A DNA stretch of 64,000 nucleotides from Pseudomonadota bacterium (GCA_021816585.1 JAKAXL010000005.1:52135-116134), one strand, 5' to 3'. Positions 16,914 through 26,184 are shown, numbered from the stretch's first letter. Program-made: numbers and translations. Notes: a model not told the origin generated them from the letters alone.

Positions 16914-19226
16914 TCACTGCAGCTGCGGGTGCCCCCACAGGAACCCCTGCCCCCAGTCGACGCCGAGCCGGCGCATCAGCTCGAAGGCCTGCTGGGTCTC
17001 GATGCCCTCGGCGATGGTGGCGATCCCCAGGCCCGCGGCCATCGAGCGGATCGACTCGACCATCGCGCGCGCCCGCGCATCGACCACCGCGCGCTGCACC
17101 AGTTCCTGCTCGATCTTCAGGTAGCGCACCGGCAGGTCCAGCAGGTACATGAACGACGAGTAGCCGCTGCCGAAGTCGTCCACCGCGAGCTCGAAGCCGA
17201 AGTCCACCAGCGGCTGCAGCATGGCGCGGGTCTCGCGCAGGTTGCCCAGCAGCTGGCGCTCGGTGATCTCGATCACCAGCGGCTTCGGGGCGGCATCGCC
17301 GTGCTCCGGCACGGATTGGCACAGGCGGCGCGCGCTGTCGAGCAGCCCCTGCACCATGTCGCGCCGCGACAGGAAGTCCGCCGAGCAATTGATCAGTTGC
17401 CGCAGCGGCGCAGCGCCCTCGCGCAGCTGGCGCGCGCACTGCTCCAGCGCCTGGCGCGACACCAGCTCGTCGATGCTGTGCTCCAGCCGCAGGCTGTGGG
17501 CGGCGTCGATGAACTGCGCCGCGTCCAGCACCGTGCCGTCGATGTCCACCAGGCGCGCCAGCGCCTCCTGACCGACGATCTCGCCGGTGTGCAGGTCGAT
17601 CAGCTTCTGGTAGGCCACGCGCACGCGCCGCTGCTGCAGCGCGAGCTGCAGGGTCGAACCCATCGACAGGCTGAGACTTTGCGGCGGCTGCGCGCCGCAT
17701 ATCTGGTTGCGTCCACCGCGCTTGGCGTCGTAGAGCAGCGAGTCCAGGCGCGACAGCAGGCGCTCGGCGGTGCAGCCCGCGCCGCTCCAGGTGGCGATGC
17801 CGAAACTGGCGGTGAGGTGGATGCCATGGCCGCGGTAGGGCACCACCTCGTCGGCGATGGCGGTGCGCAGCCGCTGCGCCACCTGCTGCGTCTGCTCCAG
17901 GTCGCTGCCGGGCAGCAGCACGAGAAACTCCTCGCCGCCCCAGCGGGCCACCGCGTCCTGCGGCCGAAGGGTGCGGCGCAGCAATTGCCCGACCACGCGC
18001 AGCACCTCGTCGCCGGCCTGATGGCCGTAGGAGTCGTTGAGCACCTTGAAGCGATCGAGGTCGAGCAGGATCATGCCGAACCCGGCCCCGTGCGCGCGTG
18101 CCTGCTGCAGCGCATCGGCCAGCGCGCTGTCCATGCCTCGCCGGTTCAGCAACCCGGTCAGCGCGTCGCGCAGCGCCAGGTCCTTGTTGAAGCGGATCTG
18201 CTCGCGCAGCGCGTCCTGCGTCGCCTCGCGTGCCGCCTCCGCGTCGCGCAGGCCGCGCAGTCCCTTGCGCAGCAACCAGGTACCGAGCAGCGCACTGCCG
18301 AGCAGTGCGGCGAGAATCGGAGCCATGGCGCGCAACCAGATCGCGTACATGGTGCTGAAGGGCACGTTCACCGCGATCACGAAGGGCAGCGTGGGTCGGC
18401 GCACGAACACGCCCAGCACGGCATGCCCGACTGCGGTGGGAGCGCCCACGAAGTGCCCCTGCATGGCCTGCGGATGCGCCAGCAACTGCTGCACCAGCAC
18501 GCCGGTCTGCGGGATGCCGTAGCCGCGCCGCGATGGCAGCGGATTGCGCATCTGCAGCAGGTGATCGTGCAGGCGCAAGGCCAGAATCGCGGCCTCCGGA
18601 AACGGCACGCGCAACTCGGCGAGCAGCGCGGGGTAGACCTGCGGGTGGATGGCCACCAGCCAGCATGCCGCGCCGACCGGAGGCTGCAGACGGTGCAGGT
18701 TGGCGATCACATAGCTCCCGGGGTGCCGCGGATCGGGCGCCGGCGGGGCCACGCAGTCCGCGTGCCCTTCGGGGCAGCCGCGCCAGCCGGAGCGCGTGAG
18801 ACCACTCAGCCGAGGGTCGTCGGCGGGATAGACGCCGACATCGCCGACCCGGCGCAGCGGCCGGCCCTGCGCATCCAGCAGCAGCACGGCGCGGAAGTTC
18901 GGGTCGCGCGCCAGCAGTTCGTGCAACACCGAGGACGCGTCGCCACCGCCGTCCTGAAGACGCAGCGCGCTGCGCTGCAGCAAACCCACGAAGTGCTGCA
19001 TGCGCGCGCCCACTGCCGCCGCGTATTCGCTGGCGTAGGCCAGCAGCAGGGCCTGCGTGTCCTGCTTCACCGCACGCCACTGGTAGTAACCCGAGGCGCC
19101 GCCGACGCACAGCAGAAATCCCAGCACCAGCACCCAGTAGCGCTGCATCAGCGTGCTCGAAGCGCGCCCGATGCCATCGACCCGCGGGGCACCATGCGTT
19201 GAAGACTTCATGCGAGGAACATCCAT
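16914..19226 (-). CDS. Membrane GGDEF-EAL protein (cyclic-di-GMP synthase/phosphodiesterase)
   Basis: The 770-aa protein has a first membrane helix ([19 protein letters not shown]), a periplasmic sensor region of about 270 residues and a second helix ([19 protein letters not shown]). A GGDEF domain follows with an intact RWGGEEF signature (near residue 427), then an EAL domain with [24 protein letters not shown] and AEGIET. Catalytic residues of both domains look present, so it could make and break c-di-GMP. Start 19226 (MDVPRM) has GAAGG 8 bp upstream; a start at 19211 is possible. The periplasmic part, with CPEGHADC, may bind a ligand or sense redox. Confidence 0.9.
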   Translation of the reverse strand: MDVPRMKSSTHGAPRVDGIGRASSTLMQRYWVLVLGFLLCVGGASGYYQWRAVKQDTQALLLAYASEYAAAVGARMQHFVGLLQRSALRLQDGGGDASSVLHELLARDPNFRAVLLLDAQGRPLRRVGDVGVYPADDPRLSGLTRSGWRGCPEGHADCVAPPAPDPRHPGSYVIANLHRLQPPVGAACWLVAIHPQVYPALLAELRVPFPEAAILALRLHDHLLQMRNPLPSRRGYGIPQTGVLVQQLLAHPQAMQGHFVGAPTAVGHAVLGVFVRRPTLPFVIAVNVPFSTMYAIWLRAMAPILAALLGSALLGTWLLRKGLRGLRDAEAAREATQDALREQIRFNKDLALRDALTGLLNRRGMDSALADALQQARAHGAGFGMILLDLDRFKVLNDSYGHQAGDEVLRVVGQLLRRTLRPQDAVARWGGEEFLVLLPGSDLEQTQQVAQRLRTAIADEVVPYRGHGIHLTASFGIATWSGAGCTAERLLSRLDSLLYDAKRGGRNQICGAQPPQSLSLSMGSTLQLALQQRRVRVAYQKLIDLHTGEIVGQEALARLVDIDGTVLDAAQFIDAAHSLRLEHSIDELVSRQALEQCARQLREGAAPLRQLINCSADFLSRRDMVQGLLDSARRLCQSVPEHGDAAPKPLVIEITERQLLGNLRETRAMLQPLVDFGFELAVDDFGSGYSSFMYLLDLPVRYLKIEQELVQRAVVDARARAMVESIRSMAAGLGIATIAEGIETQQAFELMRRLGVDWGQGFLWGHPQLQ

Positions 19227-19347
19227 CGATGCCTTCGATGCGCTGGTACTCGGGAGCGCCGGAACCCGTATGAGCCGCACAGCATATCGCGGTGCTCGGT
19301 GCATACCCCCAGCGACGCCTTGCAGGCCGTCAACCCGATGCGCGCCC

Positions 19348-20178
19348 TCAGGCCGCGCGCTCGTCGATGCGCAGCAGGCACTGCGCGACGAAACGCGGGT
19401 TCTCGAAGTCCAGCTCCGCCGCGCTGCGCGCCTGTTCGCGCCGGCGCGCATAGCCGCGCGGGTTGGCCACGACGCGGCAAGCGCGGCCGCCCTCCCCCGG
19501 CACGACATAGTCGAAGCTGTCGTGCACATGCCCGTGCAGCCAGGCATCGGCGCACGACACCATGGCGTCGAGGTGGCTGACGTAGGCCGGGTTCGCCGGA
19601 TGCCCGGCGAAGCGCGGATGCACCGAGCGCTCGCTGGGCCCGTGGTGCGTCACCACGACGGTGGATCCGTCGAAAGGTTGCTGCAGGCGGCGCCGCAGCC
19701 AGTCGCGGCTGCGGGCGTGTTCGGCCAGCGCATGCCGCGGGCTGAACAAATCGTCGCCGACATGGATCACCGCGTGGTCGCGCATGAAGCGCGCCGCGTC
19801 GAACATCTGCGCGGCCTGGCTTCGCGCCGGGTCGAGCAGGTAATCGGTCCACAGCGTGCAGCCGAGAAAGCGCACGCCGCCGTACACGCATTCGTCCTCG
19901 TCCAGCAGGCGCACCGAGCTGCCGTCGGCGACGCGGCGCAGCGCATCGCGCGTGCGCTGCCAGTCGGTATCGAAGAACTCATGGTTGCCGGGCACGTACA
20001 GCACCGGCACCGGCCAGTCGGCGAACAGGCGCACGCCGTCGACGCCGCACGCGATGTCGCCCGCGAGCACCAGCACGTCGGCATCCGGCGCCGGCCGGAT
20101 CAGGGTCTCACCCGGGAAGCGCGCCGCCAGGCGGTCCAGGTGCAGGTCGGAGGCCAGCTGGATCAGCATCCTCGGCAT
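19348..20178 (-). CDS. Calcineurin-like metallophosphoesterase
   Basis: The 276-aa protein (MPRMLIQLASDLHLD) shows the five metal-binding motifs of the family in order: SDLHLD, LAGDIA, VPGNHEFFD, THHGPS and HGHVHDS. It should bind two metal ions and hydrolyse a phosphodiester or phosphomonoester; the substrate cannot be deduced. Its start overlaps the 3' end of the CobW-type GTPase gene by 71 bp, which makes it the last gene of the five-gene operon that begins at 24466. Start at 20178 or 20169 is possible. Confidence 0.88.
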   Translation of the reverse strand: MPRMLIQLASDLHLDRLAARFPGETLIRPAPDADVLVLAGDIACGVDGVRLFADWPVPVLYVPGNHEFFDTDWQRTRDALRRVADGSSVRLLDEDECVYGGVRFLGCTLWTDYLLDPARSQAAQMFDAARFMRDHAVIHVGDDLFSPRHALAEHARSRDWLRRRLQQPFDGSTVVVTHHGPSERSVHPRFAGHPANPAYVSHLDAMVSCADAWLHGHVHDSFDYVVPGEGGRACRVVANPRGYARRREQARSAAELDFENPRFVAQCLLRIDERAA

Positions 20179-21196
20179 TGTGCACCAGCGCCGACGGTCC
20201 CCGCGCCGTCGCGGGATCCACCTGGGCATCACGCAGCCGGGCCTCGAGGCTCGCGTGGTCGGCCGGCGAGAAGCAGCCGAGCAGCACCAGCCCCGGGCGC
20301 TGCGGTACCGGCGCGGGACTCAGCGCGATGCGCCCGCACACCATCTGCAACAGCCACCACCCGGGGCGCCCGTGCAGGCGCACGAAACCCTTCGCGCGCA
20401 GCACGCGCCACGGCAGCGCACGCAACACCTCCTTGAGCTGCCGGGGCTCGAAGGCGCGGCGCGTGCGCAGCACGAAGCTCCCCAGATCGCCATGCTGCGC
20501 TCCCGCGGCCCGCCAGCGCCCGTCGCCGCCCGGCAGCGAGAGTCCGGGCCGCCGCGGCGGCACCGCGGGCCCGTCCAGGAACACCTGTCGCGCGAGCTCG
20601 CCGCGCGGCGCCTCGACCACCGGTGCGCGCGGGTTGGCCTGCTCCAGCAGCCGGCGCACGCGGCGCACGCGCTCGGCCGACGCGACGTCGACATGGGTCA
20701 ACGCCAGCACGCTGGCCCCGGCCACCTGCCGGCGCAGCATCCCGGCGATCTGCGCATCGGCGAGCTGCTGCTCGTAGTGTTGCGCATCCACCGCGACCAC
20801 CACCGCCTGCAGGCTGAATGCAGGGTCCAGCAGCCCCACCTGCGCGATGCGCAACGGATCCGACACCCCGCTGGCTTCGATCAGCAGCAGTTCGGGCGCC
20901 GGACGCTGCTGCGCGATGTCCAGCAGGCGCTGCATCAGCGCCTCGCCGAGACTGCAGCAGATGCAGCCGTTGTCGAGCTCGATGATGTCGTCGCTGCGCG
21001 CGCGGATCAGCGACGCGTCGACCTGCAAGGCTCCGAAGTCGTTGACCAGCACGCTCAGGCGCGGCAGGCCGCGCCGGCGCAGCAGCGCGTTGAGCAGCGT
21101 GGTCTTGCCCGAACCCAGGAAGCCGCCCAGCACCACGATGGGGATGCGCGGCTGCCCCGCCTGCGGCGCGGCCGCAGTCCGCGCGTCGGACGACAT
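20108..21196 (-). CDS. CobW/COG0523-family GTPase (metal chaperone)
   Basis: The 362-aa protein has the P-loop FLGSGKTT (near residue 26), the family metal site GCICCSLG (CxCC), a switch region LIEASGVSDP and the guanine-specificity motif THVD. The C-terminal CobW_C domain is present (FVRLHGRPGWWLLQMV, FSPADHASLEARLRDA). COG0523 GTPases insert zinc, cobalt or iron into client enzymes. It lies 6 bp after a metal-dependent amidohydrolase gene and overlaps a metallophosphoesterase gene. Either could be its client (inference). The last 25 residues are proline/alanine-rich and overlap the next gene. Confidence 0.88.
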   Translation of the reverse strand: MSSDARTAAAPQAGQPRIPIVVLGGFLGSGKTTLLNALLRRRGLPRLSVLVNDFGALQVDASLIRARSDDIIELDNGCICCSLGEALMQRLLDIAQQRPAPELLLIEASGVSDPLRIAQVGLLDPAFSLQAVVVAVDAQHYEQQLADAQIAGMLRRQVAGASVLALTHVDVASAERVRRVRRLLEQANPRAPVVEAPRGELARQVFLDGPAVPPRRPGLSLPGGDGRWRAAGAQHGDLGSFVLRTRRAFEPRQLKEVLRALPWRVLRAKGFVRLHGRPGWWLLQMVCGRIALSPAPVPQRPGLVLLGCFSPADHASLEARLRDAQVDPATARGPSALVHNAEDADPAGLRPAPGPPGGALPG

Positions 21197-21202
21197 GGCG
21201 AC

Positions 21203-22858
21203 TCAGTCCCCGCCGGCGCGGAACACGCGTCCGCCCAGCACCGTGCCCCAGACCTCGATGTCGCGCAGCCGCGGCTGCTCGTGGGGATGCTGCAGCAGCA
21301 CCGCGAAGTCGGCCAGCTTGCCGGGCTCGATGCTGCCGATCTCGTGCTCGAGCTTGAGGGTGCGCGCGGCCCCCAGCGTGATCGCGTGCAGCGCCTCGTC
21401 GAGCCCGATGCGCTCGTCCTCCCCGAGCACGCGCCCGCCGGCGCTTTCGCGCTGCATCGCGCACCACGCGGTGAACAGCGGCGCCAGCGGCGTGATCGGC
21501 GCATCCGAGTGCATGGCCACGGTGATCCCGAGACGCAGCGCAGTGCGCGCCGGGTTCATGCGCTGCGCCCACTGCGGGCCCACCGTCTGCTCCCAGTGGG
21601 CATCGCCCCAGTAGTACAGATGGTTGGAGAAGAAATTCACGCACACCCCCAGCGCGGCGGCGCGCCGCAACTGCGCCTCGTCGGCGAGCTGGCAGTGCTG
21701 CAGCGTGTGACGATGGTCGGCACGCGGGTGGCGCTCCAGCATGCGCTGCAGCGCGTCGAGCACGCACTCGGTGGCCTCGTCGCCGTTGGTGTGGATGTGC
21801 AGTTGCAGCCCGGCGCAGTGGTACGGCGTGAAGGCCGCCTCGAGTTCGCCGGGCGCGACCAGCCACAGGCCGTTGGGCTTGCCGCCGAGGTAGCCGGGCT
21901 CGCGCAGACGCGCGGTGAATCCCTGGATGGATCCGTCGACGATGAATTTCACCGGCCCGAAGCGCAGCTTGTCGGTGTTCGATTCGATCGCCCGCAGCAC
22001 CCGTTGCGCGCCGCCGGCGGGGTCGCGCTGCGGCGCGAAGGCCGGCACGATGCGCAGCGGGAAGTCGTCGCGCGCGCTGAGTTCGTGCAGATTGCGGTTG
22101 CCCGATTCGGACAGGTCGTTGACGAGGTCCGTGGCCGTGGTCACCCCGGCCAGGCGCGCCACGTCCGCGAACGCGCGGATCGCCCGCGGGTTCTCGCTGG
22201 CGGCGATCGACAGCCGGCGACCGATCAGGCGGTACACGGGGAACATCGCGGCGAATTCCTGCAGTTCGCCGGTGGGCCTGCCCTGCGCGTCGCGGTCGAT
22301 GCCGTCGATCTCGGTGTCTTCGTCGATCCCGGCCAGCTCGAGCATCGCCGAGTTCACGTTCATCAGGTGCACGCTGGCGTGCAGCACGACCACCGGGCGC
22401 GTGCGCGACACGCTGTCCAGACCCTGCACGTCGAGCCGGCGCGTTCCGAACAGGATGGGATCGAAGCCCCAGGCCAGCAAGGGCTCGTCGGGGTCCTGCA
22501 AGGCGGCCTGCGCCTCGCGCAGGCGCTGCAGCACCTGCTCGAGGCTGCGCAGGCCGCGGTGCAGGGTTCCGTCGGGCCCGCGGCGGTCGTAGAAGCCGAC
22601 GTACACGGCCTCCCACATCGCCCCCTCCATGATGTGCGAATGCCCTTCGACGAAACCCGGCAGCAGCACCGCTGCTGCAGGCAGCTCGACGCGCGGCGCG
22701 CCTGTGAAGGGCGCCATCTCGGCCTCGCCGCCCACCGCGACGATGCGGCCGCCGCGCACGGCGACGTGGGTGGCGCGAGGGCGCGCGGGGTCCATGGTGA
22801 CGATGTCGCGCGCGGCGAACACGCGCAGCTCGGAGGTCGGATCGAAGGCTCGGGTCAT
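21203..22858 (-). CDS. YtcJ-like amidohydrolase (amidohydrolase_3 family)
   Basis: The 551-aa protein begins with a composite beta-sandwich (FAARDIVTMDPARPRATHVAVRGGRIVAVG). It then shows VEGHSHIMEGAMW (the HxH-type metal site), VDGSIQGFTA, LQLHIHTNGDEATE, HTLQHCQL and MHSDAPITPLAPLF. This is the YtcJ/Nfda branch, whose few characterised members remove formyl groups from N-substituted formamides. A carboxylated lysine is usual in relatives, and the VKFIVDG segment is consistent with it. Gene order with a symporter, a metal-chaperone GTPase and a LysR gene suggests an imported amide or formamide-like substrate. Metal and substrate are not determinable here. Confidence 0.85.
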   Translation of the reverse strand: MTRAFDPTSELRVFAARDIVTMDPARPRATHVAVRGGRIVAVGGEAEMAPFTGAPRVELPAAAVLLPGFVEGHSHIMEGAMWEAVYVGFYDRRGPDGTLHRGLRSLEQVLQRLREAQAALQDPDEPLLAWGFDPILFGTRRLDVQGLDSVSRTRPVVVLHASVHLMNVNSAMLELAGIDEDTEIDGIDRDAQGRPTGELQEFAAMFPVYRLIGRRLSIAASENPRAIRAFADVARLAGVTTATDLVNDLSESGNRNLHELSARDDFPLRIVPAFAPQRDPAGGAQRVLRAIESNTDKLRFGPVKFIVDGSIQGFTARLREPGYLGGKPNGLWLVAPGELEAAFTPYHCAGLQLHIHTNGDEATECVLDALQRMLERHPRADHRHTLQHCQLADEAQLRRAAALGVCVNFFSNHLYYWGDAHWEQTVGPQWAQRMNPARTALRLGITVAMHSDAPITPLAPLFTAWCAMQRESAGGRVLGEDERIGLDEALHAITLGAARTLKLEHEIGSIEPGKLADFAVLLQHPHEQPRLRDIEVWGTVLGGRVFRAGGD

Positions 22859-22863
22859 GGGTC

Positions 22864-24246
22864 TCAGGACGCCGTCGCGGCCTGCGCGCGCGGCAACAGG
22901 TTGAACAGGGCGGTGACGACGATGTTGACGGCCAGGCAGACCAGGCCGAGGTTGATTCCGCCGAGATCCGGCGCCTGCAGATACAGCACGATGGCCAGCA
23001 CCTGTCCGCTGAGCAGGCCCAGCGCCAGCGCCGACGCGCGAACCCGCAGCGAGAACAGGATCACCATCATGCCGGGAAAGAACTGCGTGATGCCGTAGTA
23101 GGCGGTGTTGATCAGCGTGAGCATCAGCTTCGGCGTCAGCAGGGTCATGACGATCGAGCCCAGCAGGTACACCACGATCACCAGCTTGGCGCCCGCCTTC
23201 TGGCGCGTCTCGCTCAGTCCGGGAAGCAGGTTGCGCGTGACCATCGGCCCGATGGCCAGCGAGATTCCCGCCAGCACCAGCAGGCCCGACAGCGAGGCCC
23301 CGGCGGCCACCAGCCCGAGCAGCCACGGCGGCAGCAGTTTCACCGCGGCGGCGAAAAAGGCCTCGTTCGGCGACCCGAGGTGCAGCCCGGCGGCCAGCGC
23401 GTAGTACGACGCGACGACCAGGAACGGGTACATGAGCATGTACAGCGGCATGAACACCTGGGTGCGCCGGATGGTGGAGGCGCTGCGCGCGGTGAAGAAG
23501 CTCTGCACGCCGAAGGGCATCATGTAGAAGCCCAGCGACTGGAACAGCATGGTGCTCATCGAGAACGCCAGCTGATGGTGGTTCATGCGCGCGTCCAGGT
23601 GCTGGCTGGCGGCGTGATAGACATGCCCCCAGCCGGCTTCGGTGGCCACCGCGACCCCGGTGACCACGATGGCCAGGACCATCAGCATGTCCTTGAGCAC
23701 CGACACGAAGGCCGACGCCCGCACGCCGGAGATGGCGATGTAGCTGAAGGCCAGCAGCGCGGCGATGATCAGCAGTTCCAGCGGCGGGAAGTTCCAGCCC
23801 AGGCCGCGCAATGCGGCGACCAGCCCGGTGAACTGCAGTTCGCCCCACGGCAGCAGGAACAGGATGGCCGAGGCCGCCACCAGCACCTCCAGCGCGCGGT
23901 GCCCGAAATGCCCCTTGAACAGGTCCGGCAGCGTGATCGCGTTGTAGCGCTGCCCGGCCGCCCAGATGCGCGGCCCGAGGAAGTAGCCCACCGGGTAGGC
24001 CAGCAGGATGTAGCCGAGGAACCAGAAACCGTAGGTCGGCCCCTTGGCGTAGATGCCGCCGGGGAAGCCCACCATGGTGCCGATGCTGTAGATCTCCCCG
24101 GCGGCCAGGAAGAACACCAGCCCGGCGCCGAACTGGCGCGACGCGATGAAGAAATCGTGCATGGACTGGCGCCCGCGCCCGGCGCGCGACCACAGCGCCA
24201 GACCCAGCGACAGCGCGATGAGCGCGAGAAAGACGAGGCTGGCCAT
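22864..24246 (-). CDS. Sodium/solute symporter (SSS family)
   Basis: The 460-aa protein has about 13 membrane helices and SSS landmarks: DFFIASRQFGAGLVFF at residues 30-45, PTYGFWFLGYILLAYPVGYFLGP, and SVLKDMLMVLAIVV in the middle. It imports an organic solute with sodium. It starts 1 bp after the stop of a DUF3311-type peptide gene and ends 5 bp before the amidohydrolase start. Pairing with a DUF3311 small membrane protein is common for SSS carriers of this branch and suggests a two-part carrier. Confidence 0.88.
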   Translation of the reverse strand: MASLVFLALIALSLGLALWSRAGRGRQSMHDFFIASRQFGAGLVFFLAAGEIYSIGTMVGFPGGIYAKGPTYGFWFLGYILLAYPVGYFLGPRIWAAGQRYNAITLPDLFKGHFGHRALEVLVAASAILFLLPWGELQFTGLVAALRGLGWNFPPLELLIIAALLAFSYIAISGVRASAFVSVLKDMLMVLAIVVTGVAVATEAGWGHVYHAASQHLDARMNHHQLAFSMSTMLFQSLGFYMMPFGVQSFFTARSASTIRRTQVFMPLYMLMYPFLVVASYYALAAGLHLGSPNEAFFAAAVKLLPPWLLGLVAAGASLSGLLVLAGISLAIGPMVTRNLLPGLSETRQKAGAKLVIVVYLLGSIVMTLLTPKLMLTLINTAYYGITQFFPGMMVILFSLRVRASALALGLLSGQVLAIVLYLQAPDLGGINLGLVCLAVNIVVTALFNLLPRAQAATAS

Positions 24247-24247
24247 G

Positions 24248-24466
24248 TCAGGACCTCCCCGGCTCGGCGTCGGCCTCGGACTCGCGCGGGCGGTCGAAGC
24301 ACACCCAGCACACGCCCAGGCACGCCGAGGTCAGCACGAACCAGCTGAACATCCACGCGTACAGCCACGGAATTCCCATCACGAAACCACCGTGGCTGGC
24401 GACCCACGGCAACAGCCCGATCACCCCGACATAGGGGATGCCCAATCCGATGAATACCCGAAGCAT
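24248..24466 (-). CDS. DUF3311-type small membrane protein
   Basis: This 72-aa protein (MLRVFIGLGIPYVGVIGLLPWV, then PWLYAWMFSWFVLTSACLGVCWVCFD) has two membrane helices and an acidic tail. The length, the two-helix plan and its place directly before an SSS symporter fit DUF3311, often a small partner of sodium symporters. TGA-C-ATG links it to the symporter gene. It is the first gene of the operon. Confidence 0.75.
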   Translation of the reverse strand: MLRVFIGLGIPYVGVIGLLPWVASHGGFVMGIPWLYAWMFSWFVLTSACLGVCWVCFDRPRESEADAEPGRS

Positions 24467-24608
24467 GTCCACGCTCCTCCTCCTGCTGCCCATCCGACGG
24501 TCCCGGATCTGCGTCCGCTGCGACCGTGCCTCGGTTCGCGCCGCGTGGCGGCATGCCCTGCGGCGAACCCGTCGGGGGATGCTAGGAGCATGACTTGTAT
24601 GATTCAAA

Positions 24609-24621
24609 TGCAAAATTTGCA
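24609..24621. promoter_or_regulatory. LysR-type operator, perfect T-N11-A palindrome
   Basis: TGCAAAATTTGCA reads as TGCAAA-A-TTTGCA, a perfect inverted repeat with the T-N11-A spacing of LysR boxes. It lies in the divergent gap between the symporter operon (start 24466) and the LysR gene (start 24643), in an AT-rich spot. It is only 22 bp before the LysR start, so it should serve autoregulation and activation of the operon. Confidence 0.75.
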
Positions 24622-24642
24622 GGCAAAGCATGAGGATTGCGC

Positions 24643-25593
24643 ATGGATACGCAAAAGCTCGGCCATGTCCTCGCCGTGGTCGAACATGGCACGTTCTCCG
24701 CGGCCGCGCGCGCCGTGCATCTGACCCAATCGGCGCTCAGCCGCAGCATCCAGTCGCTGGAAGACGAACTGCGCGTGCCGCTGTTCGACCGCGCCGGACG
24801 CCGCGCCCACCTGACGGTGTTCGGCCAGGCGGTGGTCGAGCGCGCGCGCCGCCTGCGCATCGAGGAGACCGAGCTGCGGCGCAGCCTGGACCTGCTGCGC
24901 GGAGGTCAGGAGGGCAGCCTGCGCATCGGACTGGCGCCCGCCCCCACGGCGCTGCTGCTGGCCCCTTTCCTGGCGCATATGGCCGGCACACGCCCGGGCG
25001 TGCGGGTGCGCGCGCAGAGCCAGTCCACCGAGGAACTGCTGCGCCAGCTGCGCGACGATCGCATCGATGCGATCGTCGGCGACGCCTGGGTGCTGGAGCA
25101 GGCCGACGACGTCGAGCTGACGCCCCTCGGGCAGTTGCGCGCGGGAGTCGCCTGTCGCACCGGGCACCCGATCCTGCGCCTGCCGCACGTCGACCTGGAT
25201 GCGCTGCGCGCCTACCCGGTGGCCTCCACCACGCTGAGCGAACAGATCGTACGCATCCTGCTGGACGCGCTCGGTCCCGGCACCGGCGTGCACGATCTGG
25301 TCAGCCTGCACTGCGACAACCTGGACGTGCTGCGCGAGGTCGCGCTGAGCACCGACACGCTGCTGTTCGCCGTGCTGTCGATCACCCGCAGCGAACGCGC
25401 GGCCGGGCGCATGGCCGAGGTCCCGTTGCCGCCGCAGCCCCGGTTGGTGGGACGCTACGCGCTGGCGCGGCTGGCGGCGCGCAGCATGTCGCCCGCGCTG
25501 GCCGAGTTGTACTCCTTCGCCAGCGCGCGCTGGCGCGAACTCGCCGTGGAGCCCGAGCCCACGCCCCGGCCTCTCGCCGCGGCGCCGCGCTGA
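24643..25593 (+). CDS. LysR-family regulator of the symporter/amidohydrolase operon
   Basis: The 316-aa protein has the LysR HTH (VLAVVEHGTFSAAARAVHLTQSALSRSIQSLE as residues 9-40) and a substrate-binding domain starting near residue 88 (GSLRIGLAPAPTALLLAPFLAHM). The ATG at 24643 is preferred because AGGA stands 6 bp upstream. It is divergent from the five-gene operon with a T-N11-A palindrome between them. The likely effector is that operon's substrate (inference). Confidence 0.88.
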   Translation: MDTQKLGHVLAVVEHGTFSAAARAVHLTQSALSRSIQSLEDELRVPLFDRAGRRAHLTVFGQAVVERARRLRIEETELRRSLDLLRGGQEGSLRIGLAPAPTALLLAPFLAHMAGTRPGVRVRAQSQSTEELLRQLRDDRIDAIVGDAWVLEQADDVELTPLGQLRAGVACRTGHPILRLPHVDLDALRAYPVASTTLSEQIVRILLDALGPGTGVHDLVSLHCDNLDVLREVALSTDTLLFAVLSITRSERAAGRMAEVPLPPQPRLVGRYALARLAARSMSPALAELYSFASARWRELAVEPEPTPRPLAAAPR

Positions 25594-25643
25594 GCGGCCG
25601 CCCCGCGCGCGTCGCCTGCCCGCAGCGTCGCGCGGGTTACGGG

Positions 25644-25858
25644 TTACCGCAGGTCGAGCCCGAGGAACATCGCGCCCTCGAGCGGGTTGTGCACATAGGC
25701 CTCGATCGGTTCAAAACCCAGCGAGCGGTACAGACCCACCGCCGCGTGCATGCTGGCCAGCGTGTCCAGGCAGATGCGCCGAGGCCCTGCGCGTACTCGC
25801 GGAACAACTCGCGCACCAGCGATGCGTCCCGCGGCCAGACAGCAGCTTCAATTCGCAT
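25644..25858 (-). pseudogene. Remnant of a GNAT acetyltransferase gene, core deleted and frame shifted
   Basis: From 25858 the minus strand encodes MRIEAAVWPRDASLVRELF and on to EYAQGLG, a typical GNAT N-terminus. Directly after it, in another frame, comes RICLDTLASMHAAVGLYRSLG and then FEPIEAYVHNPLEGAMFLGLDLR with a TAA stop at 25644-25646. That is the GNAT C-terminus with the conserved A..LYRSLGF motif. Roughly 80-90 central residues of the fold, including the acetyl-CoA loop, are missing at the junction near 25780-25790. The gene is therefore an internal-deletion remnant, not a live enzyme, unless the sequence has an assembly error. Confidence 0.8.
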
Positions 25859-25895
25859 CGTGCGATGTCTTTTCACAACATGCGATAGAAAGCCC

Positions 25896-25936
25896 TTGGC
25901 AATCCCGCGGTGCGGTCCTATATTAGGGTTAACCCT
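25896..25936 (+). promoter_or_regulatory. Near-consensus sigma70 promoter with AGGGTTAACCCT palindrome at the transcript start
   Basis: TTGGCA (25896-25901) and TATATT (25919-25924) are 17 bp apart. The perfect 12-bp palindrome AGGGTTAACCCT follows at 25925-25936, where transcription would start. This is the best promoter in the window and it drives the DUF3563-like gene. A similar ATATTAGGGTTATCCC string precedes the TetR gene at 56359. Confidence 0.7.
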
Positions 25937-25980
25937 GACGCCCGAAAGCGGGCGACCGACCCCCACGAGGGAGCACCACC

Positions 25981-26184
25981 ATGTTCAACCCTGCCAAGTT
26001 CTTCGACCAGCTGATCCACTTCGACCCGCAACAACGCCTCGACGAGGCCTACCTCGCCCAGGCCAGCGACCTCAGCGACCTCGAGCGCCGCATGCTCGAA
26101 CTCGAGGTCCAGGGACACCAGCATATTCCCGCCGACTACATGCTGCCCGACACCTTCGCCGGGCACGCTCGTCCGCGCTGGTAA
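25981..26184 (+). CDS. DUF3563-like small protein
   Basis: The 67-aa product contains RLDEAYLAQASDLSDLERRMLELE, the core of the short DUF3563 family seen mainly in Burkholderiales. The name reflects resemblance I recognise and was not searched. It is soluble, acidic and mostly helical, with no signal peptide. GAGGGAGC lies 5-12 bp before the ATG and a strong promoter stands upstream, so it is probably well expressed. No function is known to me. Confidence 0.7.
   Translation: MFNPAKFFDQLIHFDPQQRLDEAYLAQASDLSDLERRMLELEVQGHQHIPADYMLPDTFAGHARPRW

Noticed and set aside
25637..25966. 109-codon minus-strand open frame as an intact gene
   Set aside because: Only its middle matches a GNAT N-terminus; the rest is out of frame with the GNAT C-terminus, so the locus is a pseudogene.
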